A stretch of DNA of 64,000 nucleotides from Saxidomus purpurata (lineage: Eukaryota; Mollusca; Bivalvia; Venerida; Veneridae), in contig JAFMSR010000003.1 in the NCBI GenBank assembly GCA_022818135.1, forward strand, positions 17,530,351-17,594,350, read 5' to 3'. A program made the position numbers and the translations under genes. Below the pieces are notes generated by a model. It searched no databases. It had not been told where the DNA came from and was given only the letters and a program-made list of their open reading frames with translations. How positions within the stretch are numbered: position 1 is the stretch's first letter; every line of letters starts with the position of its first letter. Positions 24,194 through 35,984 of this stretch are shown in pieces.

Positions 24194-25148
24194 ACAAGAG
24201 AGCCAAGATGGCCCTATATCGCTCACCTTGGTACAAGTCCACTTGCCAGGTGGAAGATCACTAGACAATGTTATATACCAAATAGGTTTTCCTATATACA
24301 TCTTTGTAAAACAAATGCCCCCCGCAAGGTTAATATTGATCCCATGGGCATAATTTGAACAATCTTGGTAGAGGTCCACTAGACAATGCTACATGCCAAA
24401 TATCTAAGCTCTAGGCCTTGTGGTTTCAGAGTAGAAGGTTTTTAAAGTTTTTTCCTATATTAGCCTATGTAAAACTAAGTGACCCCCGTGCAGGGTCAAT
24501 TTTGATCCGGGGGTCATGATTTGATCAATCTTGGTAGAGGTCCACTAGCCAATGCTACATGCCAAATATCTAAGCTCTAGGCCTTGTGGTTTCAGAGAAG
24601 AAGATTTTTAAAGTTTATCCTATATTAGCCTATGCAAAACTAAGTCACCACCGGGCGGGGTCGATTTTGACCCGGGGGTCATAATTTGACCAATCTTTGT
24701 AGAGGTCCACTAGACAATGCTACATGCCAAATATCTAAACTCTAGGCCTTGTGGTTTCAGAGAAGAAGATTATTAAAGTTTATCCTATATAAGCCTATGC
24801 AAAACTAAGTGACCACCCGCGCGGGGTCAATTTTGACAAGGGGGTCATAATTTCCAGGTCCACTAGACAATTCTACATGCCAAATATCTAAGCTCTAGGC
24901 CTTGTGGTTTCAGAGAAGAAGATTTTTTAAGTTTTTCCTATTTGTTGCCATAGCAACCAGAGTTCTGCATGGAATGGAATTCTTTGAACAATTTTGGTAG
25001 AGCTTCATGCAAGGAACATCTCTGCATAGTTTCATCAACATCGGCCTAGTGGTTTCAGAGGAGATGTCATTTAAATCAAAATGTTGACGGACAACGGACA
25101 ATCATCCATCAGAAAAGCTCACCCTGGCAAAGCCAGGTGAGCTAAAAA
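24194..25148 (+). repeat. Family A element (copy 5), absent from the other duplication copy
   Basis: It runs from ACAAGAGAGCCAAGATGGCC to CACCCTGGCAAAGCCAGGTG and AGCTAAAAA, with four or five ~166-bp core units. In the other duplication copy the flanks (ATAAAACACCAAAA and TGTCATATCTGATG, about 10815-10840) are continuous. This is therefore an occupied/empty pair. No clear target-site duplication is visible. Confidence 0.85.
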
Positions 25149-25507
25149 GTCATATATCTGATGCTGTAGTTTTTAGTATAAAATTCTAAAAAACAATTTA
25201 ACCCATGAAATAACAACTGAAAATCTGAATAACTCAATCAAGTTGAAACGTTTTTTCATTGCAGAAACATCTTTAACTATAACTTTCCTGTAAACTGAAT
25301 CACATGGAATTTCATGTACAGATCACTGTACCATAACCGTAACATGAATCACGTAATCAAATATTGTGTTATACTGTCACTGATTCTGCACTTTATCTGC
25401 GTGTAAATTAAGCATATTTCCTTCACATCAGTATCAATCTTTATTTTGTCCATGTGCAACCATGTCAACATCAAGATTCAGTTATGATTCTCAATTCCGT
25501 GAAAAGT
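25149..25507. other. Duplicated 3' flank of the TMEM80/216-like gene (part 2)
   Basis: It aligns with 10835-11230. On the minus strand it contains AATAAA (complement of 25440-25445), a possible polyadenylation signal about 65 bp past the candidate stop at 25508. Confidence 0.6.
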
Positions 25508-28500
25508 TTAATATGGCGCAGCCCTATAATGAAGAAGAAAATCAACATCATTTTATTTAGTAAATAATAGATTTTAAACAATTTACTTTTTGCTCTTAAT
25601 CAAAATAAACACAAGTTTCAATAAAGCATTTAAAACTAAAATGTTATAAATAAATTCAGTCACTGTAAGAACCCTTCAACCCTGCCATATTGAATTTTGG
25701 GCAAAAATGAAACTTCAGTTGATGCTTTGAAAACATGTAAGAAATGAGTTTTACTGAATTATTTCTATTATTGATATGCATTAAATACAAGAGTGGCAAA
25801 CTCACAAATACGCCCGTCAGGAAGCTAAACTCAGTATCTGACAGTTAATTTGTTTTGTAAAACCTGCTGGAACTATAGAGCAGAAAAGGCTAATTCACCT
25901 GTTTGAACTATATAGCTGAGAAGGCTAATTTCATAATTTTTCAGTGCCTCGGACAATTTGGCTTGTTATCGAACTTGGCCTAGATATTATGCCCACAAAC
26001 ATTTTCAGCAAGTTTGGTGAAGATCGGATGAAAACTGTTCAACTTACAGAGCGGACAAGGTGAATTTGGCCAATGCTGCATAAATCAAGGGCAATGTTTC
26101 AAAAGTGACTGTTGATTTTTGGGCTGGATATCGAACTTGGCCGAGATTATGCCGACAAACATTTTGACCAAGTTTTGTGAAGATCATATGAAACCTTTCA
26201 ACCTTATGAGGGCGGACAAAGCTTAGTTGAAGCTTGCAAGCCCGCCATGGATAATCTTATAATACATCCCTTTGGGCACATAAAAAGCCATATATGAAAA
26301 TATACCTCACACATTGGTCGTATTTTCAATTTGTGACTATGATAGTCAAAAAAGATTTTTACAGATTTCTTCTATATCCAATGGAAATGAAACTGTTATA
26401 CAGATTTCAACTTCTTGTTATAACAATGGCAATATTCATTAGTCTAGGAGTACAAATCATTGAATAGTATCTTTCACAAAACTAAATTTGTATAATATTG
26501 AAAACACTTCAGATACAAAGCAATGATTGATAACATACTTTATGAATGCAGCTGAATCTACACATTGAACAGCCAACCAAGTTTTGACAATTTAAGGCAT
26601 TCAGCTAATTTACCTGGTAGCACAAATGTATTTACTTTAAAACTGGCTGTTCTAGATTCAAAAGGACATTGTACTGGTTGTTCAAGGCAAGTACCAGCTT
26701 AATTAAAATGTCCACTTAGCACGCAGGCTAAACTAGGATGGAAATTTCTAAATTTAGGAGTTTCAAGCAACAGCATAGTACATTGTAGTATTGGGAATTT
26801 TAAATATGCCAATGCTTAAAGTGATAATACCCTTCAATATGATAATCGTAATTTAATGTAATACATTCACCAATACTTTAGTTATGGCTAAATAACATAA
26901 ATATATACAACAGTTTTATTCCTATTGAACTTAGTTGAAAAATGAATCTTTTTCGGCCCGCCCTAGATGTTGCATCAATTTGATATGATAAATTTGTGTT
27001 TGCATGCACTTATAAAAGAAATGGTTGAGCGTAACTTATTTTTCTTAATTTTCTTAACATTTTTCATGTTTTAAGATTTTTTCTTGACCCTTCTTTTTCT
27101 GGTCATTTTGAGCAGTATTATCGCATTAAGTTTGTAGAAATATGTTGCACAAACCTTCTTTTCCTTTTGAAATTAGCTTTTAACTTACACAATTAATTCT
27201 ATAAATCAGTTTCATAACAATCTGTTCAGTTCTTAAGGACATAGTACAAGTAAAACGACTTGTATTAAACAAAGCTCATTAAATCTAACTCCCTTTGAAA
27301 AAGGTTTAATGTTCTATATCTGTATCCCTATATTTCAGCTAGCTGTGTATAGCTTAAAAGCTAACCTTCCATTCCTCAAGATCTTACCTCGCAAATGTTA
27401 TAATGGACACAATACCAAAGATGAGCTCAAAACCGATGAATGCTAGTTGTATGGCTGAAAGTATAACGTCTGCTCTCATCACGTATGTCTGCCAGTACAG
27501 GTAGAATACGCCACCAAGGAGTGCCGGGATACTCAACAATATGGAAACTATCACACCCACAATCCTCTCTGTCAAGTTCCCTTTCCTGGCTAGAAATAAT
27601 TCAGTATCATATAAACTTGTGTCATGAGGTAATAAATACAGTCAAAGAGTTCAAAGCCAAAATGGCAAGCTGATAATATCTGATCTTAATCTACAGATGC
27701 GTGTATATACTATGGCGCTTTGGGTATTTTTCATTAATGTTTGTGGTCATATAAACTATTATAATAATAGTTTTTATGACCACAAATATTAATGGAAAAT
27801 ACCCAAAGCTCCATAGTTAATTTTAGGTATACATGTATGATAATTTATCATACATGTATACCTAAAATTGATTATTTCATTTTTCTTCAGTGAAACAACT
27901 GGCCTTCATGTAGTGTGTAGCATTATTCATGTAATATGCACATAATCTAGTTTCTAGATGCATCCTTATGAAGACATATATGTACATCAATACCCCATGT
28001 AAATCGCATTCATTCACCAGGTTTTTAGGAAATTAAATCCAAACTGCTCCTGTAAAATGTTTCGTTCATATTTTTCTTCAAGATAGCTCTGCAACGCCAT
28101 TTTCAAATACGAAAAAATACAGAAAAGGGTATACAACAAAACAAATACTGTAACAGTTGGTTGATAGACAGTGGTATCTTTTCTCAATGGTCACATAGCA
28201 CTCCATCACACTGGGGAGGCTCCTCCTCTTGTTTACTAATATGACCAACTCGAAAGATAACAAGAGCTGTCAGTAAGACAGCCCGCTCGACTATTCTCAG
28301 TGATTGACAATATAAAATAAAACCATCCTGGAACTTTAATGTAAATTCTAAGTCGAAAAGGGATGGCATAATTCTGTCAAAAGGCTTCATAGAGTTATCT
28401 CCTCCTGTAAACAGGTTGGGGTTTGATGGTAAACAAGTGTGCAAAGTTTAAAAGCCAGATGAAATTGAATTGGAAAATATTTGAGGTGGTACGCATACTT

Positions 28501-29806
28501 TAACGTAAATTTAAGTCGAAAAAGGGGCATAATTCTGTCAAAATGCTTGATACAGTGACCTCCTCCTGTGTACGGTTGGGGATGATGTTGAAAAGGGTCA
28601 AAGTTTCAAAGCCGATGTCAATGGACTTTGAAAATATTTGAGGTGCTTCGCAAACTTTAACGTAAATTCTAAGTCAAAAAGGGGCATAATTTTGTCAAAT
28701 GCTTGATAGAGTTATCTCCTCCTTTTACGGTTGGGGGCATTTTGAACAAGCTGAAAATTTCAAAGCGATGTCAATGGACTTTGAAAATTTTGAGGTGTTA
28801 CGCAAACTTTTACGTAAATTCTCAAGTAGAAAAAGGGGCATAATTTTGTCAAAATGCTTCATCAGAGTTACCTCCTCATGTGTACAGATTGGCATGATGG
28901 TGAAAAATGTGCAAAATTCAAAGCAATATGTCAATGGACTTTGAAAATATTTGAGGTGGTACACAAACCTTTGAAATAAAATATTTGAGTATACAAAAGG
29001 GGCTAATTTTGTCAAAATGCTTGATAGTGTACAGGTTGGGGTATGATGGTGAACAAGTGTGCAAGTTTCAAGCCATATGTCAATGGACTTTGAAAATATT
29101 CAGCACTGGAGACTTTAACATACCTGGCTACGCCTGTTTAGCATAGCTCTCCTTATTCTTCGAATAGTCGAGCTAAAAACTATGCATATCAGCCAACTCT
29201 AATAATATTTCATTTCAACCATATACCTTCATTTCATCTCGGGTTTACACATAAACATGATGCAATTTAGCAAAGAAGGAAAATAATCCTTACCAAAGAA
29301 GAGCCGCAGAGCCTCAATACTTGCCAGTATGAAGATTAGAACGACCTCTGCTGGAAGAACACCAGTGGCATATGGCAAAGTTTCTCCTGCAAGAATACAC
29401 CTGTTCCATGATACTGTTTATCCAATGAAAATGCTCGAGGACTTGTTTTTCTCATACTACCAAAATTACAGCAAGTTTGTGCAAAGGTCTGGTACAGACA
29501 ACGGAATTACCTTTTATTCCATGTTTTCCTAATCATTCCTTTTCAAATATTTTCACCCATATCTTGCAATTTAAATCATATAAGACAAACATCTATTGCT
29601 TATTTTTGTGACTGAAGCTATGAACCCAACCTTAAGCAACATGTACTATGTATACGCTCAAGTTCCTTGAACATTTAGAAAGTGTATTTATTTGTAACCA
29701 CAAAAACCTTACCTTTGTAGACAAACAGCAAAATCTCACAAAGAAAGAAGAGACCAAAGTACCAGCCATTTAAGTACAGTAACACTTCATACGGCAGTGA
29801 TGACCT
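25508..29806 (-). CDS. TMEM80/TMEM216-family four-helix membrane protein (first exon not found)
   Basis: Minus-strand exons joined in phase: 29806-29713, 29386-29294, 27589-27388, and a tentative last exon 25523-25508. The first three have AG acceptors and GT donors. The product has four hydrophobic helices: YEVLLYLNGWYFGLFFLCEI; LPAEVVLIFILASIEALRLF; then after ARKGNLTER two more (IVGVIVSILLSIPALLGGVF and VILSAIQLAFIGFELIFGIV) around WQTYVMRAD. LNGW, IEALRLFF and GNLTE match my recollection of TMEM80 and TMEM216, small proteins of the ciliary transition zone (MKS/B9 module). The C-terminal half looks closer to TMEM80; orthology is unresolved. The coding end is ambiguous: reading on past 27388 gives stop TAA at 27386-27384 (..ITFAR), while splicing to 25523 gives ..ITFARAAPY. 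The start codon exon, expected beyond 29806, was not identified. Confidence 0.8.
25524..27387. other. Putative last intron of the TMEM80/216-like gene
   Basis: Mostly featureless AT-rich sequence. 25790-26290 is a degraded repeat of the family A type (ACAAGAGTGGCAAACTCAC; GACCAAGTTTTGTGAAGATC). The duplication ends inside it near 25635. Confidence 0.5.
27709..27817. repeat. Long inverted repeat (hairpin 1) in an intron
   Basis: About 50-bp arms, ACTATGGCGCTTTGGGTATT and so on, are mirrored by its complement ending CCAAAGCTCCATAGT, with only a short AT-rich loop. A few mismatches are present. It may be a small palindromic MITE. Confidence 0.88.
27819..27869. repeat. 51-bp near-perfect palindrome (hairpin 2)
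   Basis: AATTTTAGGTATACATGTAT is followed by its complement back to CCTAAAATT, starting one base after hairpin 1 ends. Both lie in the intron between exons 27388-27589 and 29294-29386. Confidence 0.9.
28259..29179 (+). repeat. Hairpin-ended repeat, family B-like (TMEM intron)
   Basis: It begins AACAAGAGCTGTCAGTAAGAC with GCTCGACTATTC and ends TATTCTTCGAATAGTCGAGC and TAAAAA. The core differs from the other B copies: about five ~130-bp units containing AGGGGCATAATTTTGTCAAA and CAATGGACTTTGAAAATATT. It thus has the same ends with a different tandem cargo. Confidence 0.85.
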
Positions 29807-29984
29807 CTACATACCAGTTAAGGAAAATTTTGTCCAGCTAGAATAGCTTTAACCAATACCTCTCTGAATTCCTAAAATCAACTTGTCCATCTTTTAATTT
29901 GGACAATACCATAAATTGTTCAGAGGAATGCTCACTAAAATTCATTAACTGAATAACAAATAGTGTCTTGAGATGAACATCGGA

Positions 29985-30290
29985 TCTCCTTGATAGCCTA
30001 GTTGTTAGAACGTCCGCTTCATGTGTGGGAGGTCGTGGGTTCGATCCCTGGCCGCGTCATACCAAAGACGAGAAAAAAATTGTACTGACAGCTCTCTTGC
30101 TATGTGCTCAGCATAAAAAAGGGTAGTGTCAGGAAGATAAAGAAAAGCTCCCTTCTTCTGGGGAAAGGTTAGTACTTGTTACTGGATACCCTGTTTGTCC
30201 CACAATAGCTTTGTACAATGTAGCTAATGTTGTCTGTTGATCATACGTGTTGTTAAATATGGCTTCTTTATCTTTGGCGAGTACCATACA
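29985..30290 (+). mobile_element. tRNA-derived SINE
   Basis: A tRNA-like head has an A-box-like TAGCCTAGTTGTTAGAAC (29994 onward) and a B-box GGTTCGATCCC (30038-30048). It is followed by a non-tRNA body (TACCAAAGACGAG, TGTGCTCAGCATAAAAA). A poly-A stretch follows at about 30366. The head lacks a clean acceptor stem, so this is not a functional tRNA gene. It lies upstream of the known TMEM80/216-like exons. Confidence 0.72.
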
Positions 30291-31302
30291 CAGATGTACA
30301 GGCTGATCATGTCATGATATCATAATCCACACCAATAGTTTTTATAAATAAAAAACCCCCCACCACAAAAAAAAAAAAAAAAAAATGGAATGGGTTAGTC
30401 GTACAATACTCACTGTCCTAAGTGTATCTATTTAAACAGCAACTATCCAGATTCACAAGCTCATGGCAAGGATTTAGAGTAGCTGAACAAAAATTATTCA
30501 CATGGGGTTTGCAGTTAGGATTGTGCTTTTTCTGGCTTTGTTTCTATCTTTATACATTCACATTTATAAGAAGCCATCTAACAAAAATATATGACCTCAT
30601 TTGTCCTGGATCTTAACTTTATATTTTACAAATGAAGTACCCTGTAAACTGATAAAAGAAGCAGAGTGACATATACATGCTATCTGCAGCAACCCAGAGT
30701 CATTTTCATCAAAGAAGAAATTCTGACAATCTTCAGTGTACTTTTTAAATAATTGGCATACTCTATAACAGCAACAAGGTATGGCTTAATTTTAAATGGC
30801 ATACCGGTACATGCATTAAATGAATGATTGGCAATACATGTGTATCATCAGATTGTATTTTTGAAACTACTGTGAAGGTGAAAATTGATTCACAGAAAGG
30901 GAGGTTTCTTTAGCTGTTGTTGCGGACATGGCAGCTGTCAATCTGTTTCTTCTTTCCATCTACCAGGTACATCAGGGGTAATAATAAGACTGGTAGATGT
31001 CTGTCCTATTGTATTTGGTAATAAATTTATCCACAGTGCTCAGCTAATGGGAAAGTAAATAAATTTGGAATGGATTGGTTGTGGCCAACTTGTGGGTATC
31101 TGATGATGTGACCTCACTAGACAATTCAAACATCTGAACAGAAAGGATACAACCACCTGCACTTGACCTGAAAGTACACAAAACAATAGTGTTAGCAGAA
31201 GTTATAATCAGATTGATCCATTGAACATGCATATTACATCATCATTAAGACATTATACAAATAGATGTTCATGATTGTATTCTTTCAGCCTGATGAAGGT
31301 CA
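30291..31302. other. No supported gene
   Basis: AT-rich sequence where the missing first exon of the minus-strand TMEM80/216-like gene might lie. No convincing ATG-containing exon with a GT donor in the right phase was found. Confidence 0.4.
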
Positions 31303-31309
31303 TTATATG

Positions 31310-32835
31310 CAGGGCTTCCGTTAAGCGGCGTCCGGCCGTAAAATACGCCATAAAATTGGACCAGTACGCCAATACACAAGACCCCCGGCGTACGCTTGAC
31401 TTCCTTAAATTTCCGAGGACGACAAAATCGCCGACCCATAGCGTCCAAACAAAATTAAAATTAAACATTTTCTCTAATTCGGGACCGCCCGCGCGTAATT
31501 AGTCACGCTATGCGCTCACAATCGGCAGTATTCGATTCGCTCTGGAACGACGTAAACTCCGCCCCCAGCATTATCGTGGGCTATGATTGACAGATGCCGT
31601 GTTTGTCAGGTTATTTTGAAATGATGCGATAATTAGGGCCAATTAACAACATCTTGTGACGGCATGATTTTACTTCAATTACCGGCAAGTGTAAACAATT
31701 AATATGACACGGTGTTGTTTGAAATTCCCAACATCTAGCGGTAATTTTGTCTACTCTATTGCCGAAAATGGACGTCCTTTTCGAAACTGTGAATCGGCGA
31801 TTTTAGAACTTGATTTTAATGTCTCGTCGGTAATGCAGGTGTTCAAGTAAATGAGTAAATGCAGGTTTTGGTCTAAAATGGATTGAAAAAATCGTCAAAT
31901 TGTGCTTGTCTGCTGATATGGTTCAACGTACTTTTGCTTCATTTCGTCGTTTCGGCGCCGGCCGAATCTAACAAACGAAAGCGTAATGAGGAGACTGAAA
32001 GCACAGAATCCCAAAAAAAACCCAAACACTTTAAGGTTGAAAAGATGTGTTATCAAACAGTGTTTTTTCCAGTCTGAGGGGAAAGGTGGCGGGGCCTTTT
32101 CGGAGGGAAATTTTTAGAAAATGAATAAAATATACAGTGTAAAATGTAATAAAGAACAAAATCTATCAAGTATGTTAATGACATTATTCTTTTGCCAATT
32201 ATCATTCTTTTTAAATCCTTTGAACACCGATTTCCTTGAAAAAATAACAAAAATCGGGGTCGCGAAAATATGTGACAAACGAAAAATCGGCGATATTCGG
32301 CCGACTATTTCATATGTAAGGTATCAAATAGTTGAAAGAAATAATTCTGAAGCGTTTGAATTTATGAAAACTTACGTTTTTAAACAGTTTTGGCCAACTC
32401 TTAAATAAAGTACAGATTTGTTTCAACATTTTGACTTTTTGAGGGGATTTTTTTGTGAAAAAAATGGTGAAAAATATATATTAATTTTGGAGAGGAATAT
32501 GGCCAAATAAACTACAATAAAAATTATAATGAGAATGTTGCTTTGTAAATGTTTGTATTAAGTACTTAAACTGTTATCTTATGCATTGAATAATTCAGAT
32601 CTTTGGTCAAAATGAAAGTTTATTTTACAGACAGGTTCTTCATTTTCATTTTTTTAACATTAAGTAAGGTATTTGATGATGATGATGATGATGATTGATG
32701 ATGATGAAATGATGATGTCCCACGCTGTCCAATAGGTTCGCGTACTGGGGACTCCATAAAATTTTCACAGGGACTTCCAAATCCAGTTGCCTTGGAGTCA
32801 CGACTTCCTTAATTTGAAACTTAGTGGAAGCCCTG
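31310..32835. mobile_element. Non-autonomous hAT-like element 1
   Basis: The ends are inverted: CAGGGCTTCCGTTAAG and CTTAGTGGAAGCCCTG. A TTATATG direct repeat flanks it (31303-31309 and 32836-32842). Base composition is more CpG-rich than the surroundings. The interior has a basic frame near 31960-32040 (KRKRNEETESTESQKKPKH, nuclear-localisation-like), perhaps a remnant of a transposase-type gene. A GAT microsatellite lies at about 32675-32715. No full transposase is present. Confidence 0.78.
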
Positions 32836-32879
32836 TTATATGACCGAAACCGGTTGATACCTAGTAAATTAGTTAAAGT

Positions 32880-33398
32880 TAGGGGTATCACAATATATTG
32901 CGATACGGCCATGGTGTATTGCAATACGTATCGCGATATATTGCAGAATCTATATTCGCCTTTAGGATTCATTGTAAAGATTCTAGGTATCTGTAAAACA
33001 CTTTATTTTTAAACATTTTTACATTTAACCCAAAAATGAGCCCATATATCGCTTTTTGCCTTCTTGTTTGGAATTGTGTTGAAGTCCGCCATTTTTGTTT
33101 GTTTCCGAGAACAGCATACCGTTGTCAAGCACGAGAATCGATTTTCAAAGCGTCTGGAGGGACCCCGACCTATCATCAATTTACTCGATTAAATGCTGTT
33201 TACTCAGTTAAATCGTAGAACATTATATTCTTTAACAATTTTATCCGAACACGCCGTCAAACATGGAAGACGAAACTTGAAGCAACAAAAGCGTAAATAT
33301 TTGAAGAAAAAACCAGTACGGGGATATGGTATCGTGATACAGTATTTTTTATTGTGTATTACAATATACCGGTATACCGGTTTATCGTGACACTCCTA
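32880..33398. mobile_element. Non-autonomous hAT-like element 2
   Basis: It runs TAGGGGTATCACAATA to TATCGTGACACTCCTA, imperfect inverted ends, with a perfect 8-bp duplication GTTAAAGT at 32872-32879 and 33399-33406. Eight bp is the hAT target size. The interior has alternating GCGATA/TACCGGTA palindromes (about 32900-32945 and 33340-33385). There is no transposase. Confidence 0.88.
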
Positions 33399-33406
33399 GT
33401 TAAAGT

Positions 33407-34174
33407 ACACCTAGTGTTTGACGCGTCATTCCTCTCCACCCTTACTTATAATATAGTATTATTCTTTCAGATTAATAATACTCAATGACTTGGTTTGGTG
33501 AGCAAGGAACTCATATGAACAGTCAAGAACATGAAAGCTTCAAGTTCAATTAGTAATTACAACTCCTCTTGTAAACCACTGCAACCCAGTCACCCACATG
33601 AACACTGCAAACACAGCCTCAGGCCATTTAACACAGAGGACACTGTTATAACTTATAGACGCCTATCAGTGTTCATTCTCAACACGCTGAAGATGAATAT
33701 TGCCGTCATATGCAGATTACATGTTGGTTGTAGTGATTTTAAATTCACCAAATTATGCAATATATTATAAGCAAAGATTTTAACAATTTTCCACATGCAT
33801 GTGGATGAGGGCAATCCCCTAACACGCTTCCATCAGTATCTTGTGCTTGAAAAAATAAAATTTGTGGAAACCAATTCTTTTGTTTAATTTTTATGGAAAC
33901 AAAGTTATACAATTTGATCATATGTTTATGAAATTATCAACCTAAAAATAAAATGTAGCATCTACTAGCGTCTACTATAACTTTAACTATAACTAATTAA
34001 CTTTGTTTCCACAAAAATTAAGTTTTAAACTGTTAAATAGAATCTCACTTATTGTTTTCTGTCTAAACATATGTTATGTCAGCAAGTATTGCTCACACAT
34101 AAAAAAGAGCAGTTTCCTATGACACTGCCAAAATAGTTAGACTATCATCAGCCTGTAACCAAACTGTCATAAAC
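33407..34174. other. No feature recognised
   Basis: AT-rich. A short palindrome CCACATGCATGTGG lies near 33791. No gene supported. Confidence 0.5.
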
Positions 34175-35160
34175 AGACAGACCGGACCAGTACGCGGACG
34201 CTACCAGTTCGCGGACACTTCCGTTTTCGGCATTTTCTAAATCAAAGAATCTTTCTTGCATTATTTTGATATAAATTACATAATTTTATTCGTACGTATT
34301 AGTTCTTTCTTCCGGTATAATAAATGTATTCTTACATTTCCCGATTTTCAACTGGCAAACAAACAAAAAGAGAGGAACCCAAAAGGTAAATGTGAACAAA
34401 TAATATTTTTCGCTAATATAGTGATGATGATAATAACGATCGGGTTAAGAATAACCCCATTATATGAAAATTCGAAGTTTTTAATGATGCTAACTCTTTT
34501 TAAAAGAAAATGTATAAAAATTTCATAACAAAGCCGTAAATGTGGCGTCAATTGTGGCCTGCACGACGATCATTAAAATGCATCTTCACAGTTACACTCC
34601 GAAGTTTTTCTTCATTTTTTGATTTGTTGGATGCATAGTTCAAGTTCTAGAAAAAAGCAATAATTCATAAATTAACAGGTTTTTTACTTTCCTGGACGTA
34701 GAATTAAAATTCAGGTGGAAAATGGATGATGGATCAGTTTAATTATGCACACGTTTGACTACACACTACGCACTCTATTTCCATGGCTTACCTCATGTGA
34801 CTTTTAAATCAAATGGATGAAAAAAAATTTTTTTAATAAATAAACACTTGAACATTCTTAAATAAGAATCATTAACAAATCTTTTCAAGGATCTAGACTC
34901 CTCGTTTCATTTAGTTTTCTTCCCTCAAGAGGGTGTCCGCGTACTGGTCAAATGATTTGAATTCTATAGGCCGTGACTGTACCGCGTGCAGAGCTAGACT
35001 GCGCATGCGCAGTGTGTTATTTACATGCACAACTTTCTGTAAATTTTAGAGCAAGGACTTATCTGAATAGATATGAAGACTGGATTATCTGAATCTCGAC
35101 AGATTTGACACAACAAGTACGTTGCCGGAAAAAGTGTCCGCCTACTGTTCTGGTCTGTCT
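34175..35160. mobile_element. TIR element with GCGGAC-containing ends
   Basis: The left end AGACAGACCGGACCAGTACG matches the complement of the right end (AGACAGACCAGAACAGTAGG), and both continue into GCGGACAC. An inner copy of the end sequence (GTGTCCGCGTACTGGTC) lies near 34932. No clear target duplication was seen. The small frames inside are not recognisable. Confidence 0.7.
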
Positions 35161-35984
35161 ATACTTTACCCCACCCACTAAAATGAACAAGTTTGCGCAT
35201 GTACAAGCAAGATTGTATTCGCATATCTCAAGAAAAGTGCATTTGATGAAAAACCTTTTCATTACATACTAAAGATCATCAAATTTTGCTTCATTTCAGT
35301 TCATTGAGATCACGATTGGAAACAAACGCACTGAAAAATTACGAAATAAATACCCCTGTTTGGTCTTGGTGTTTGAGTAGCCGCCATTTTCAAACAAATC
35401 TGCGAATCTGTTCTGTCACAAACAATGAAATTAAAAATGTTTTAAAGGCAATTATGATTCCAATAATATATTAAAGATTTTATGCCATATATCCAATAAT
35501 TGGCAAATATTTTATCTGTTATTTCTTGTCAAAAAAGAATAACATTTAGTAGCCGTTTGCCTAAAGGAAACTGTGCACGTGCAGGTTGGGGATAAAACCC
35601 TGACAAGATGAGACCACAGAAAGGCCGAGTCTATCCAAAACCTATAAACTATATTAGTATAGGTTTTTGGTCTATCTATCTATCTCCGGATACTGCCGGG
35701 ACTAAAGTACACGTAGGATATGTTAGAATATAGAGTGAGACAATAAAAAAACTGACAGTAAGTTTTGTCAGGTAAAAGTGAGACTTAGAAGAAAGTATCC
35801 AGTCAATGATTAAAATGTAAGCATATCATTGAAAACAGAAATAAAATAAAAGATAAGATCATTGATCACCTGACTAATACTGAACATTTACCACAGCTCT
35901 GTTAGCATTGGTTGTTATCCTTGAGATGTGAGTATTATAGCTAATCTGTGAGGATAAATATAGACAAAGACATTTAGCATTAGC
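35161..35984. other. No supported gene
   Basis: Contains a short hairpin (AACCTATA / TATAGGTT, 35639-35667). Otherwise unremarkable. Confidence 0.45.

Larger units (their letters stand above)
17142..25640. other. Right copy of the tandem segmental duplication
   Basis: This is the partner of 1-11365. It carries the intact B-box gene and is continuous with the TMEM80/TMEM216-like gene on the minus strand, so it is probably the ancestral-like copy. Copy-specific insertions are the family A elements at 20619-23600 and 24194-25148. Confidence 0.85.

Noticed and set aside
29985..30060. A functional tRNA gene
   Set aside because: A and B boxes are present but no convincing acceptor stem, and a SINE-type body follows.
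31044..31232. First exon of the TMEM80/216-like gene (MFELSSE followed by the known exon)
   Set aside because: The needed donor (GTCACA) is weak and there is no supporting similarity; left as unidentified.
34256..34528. 90-residue gene inside the TIR element
   Set aside because: Low-complexity hydrophobic translation of AT-rich sequence; no transposase motif.
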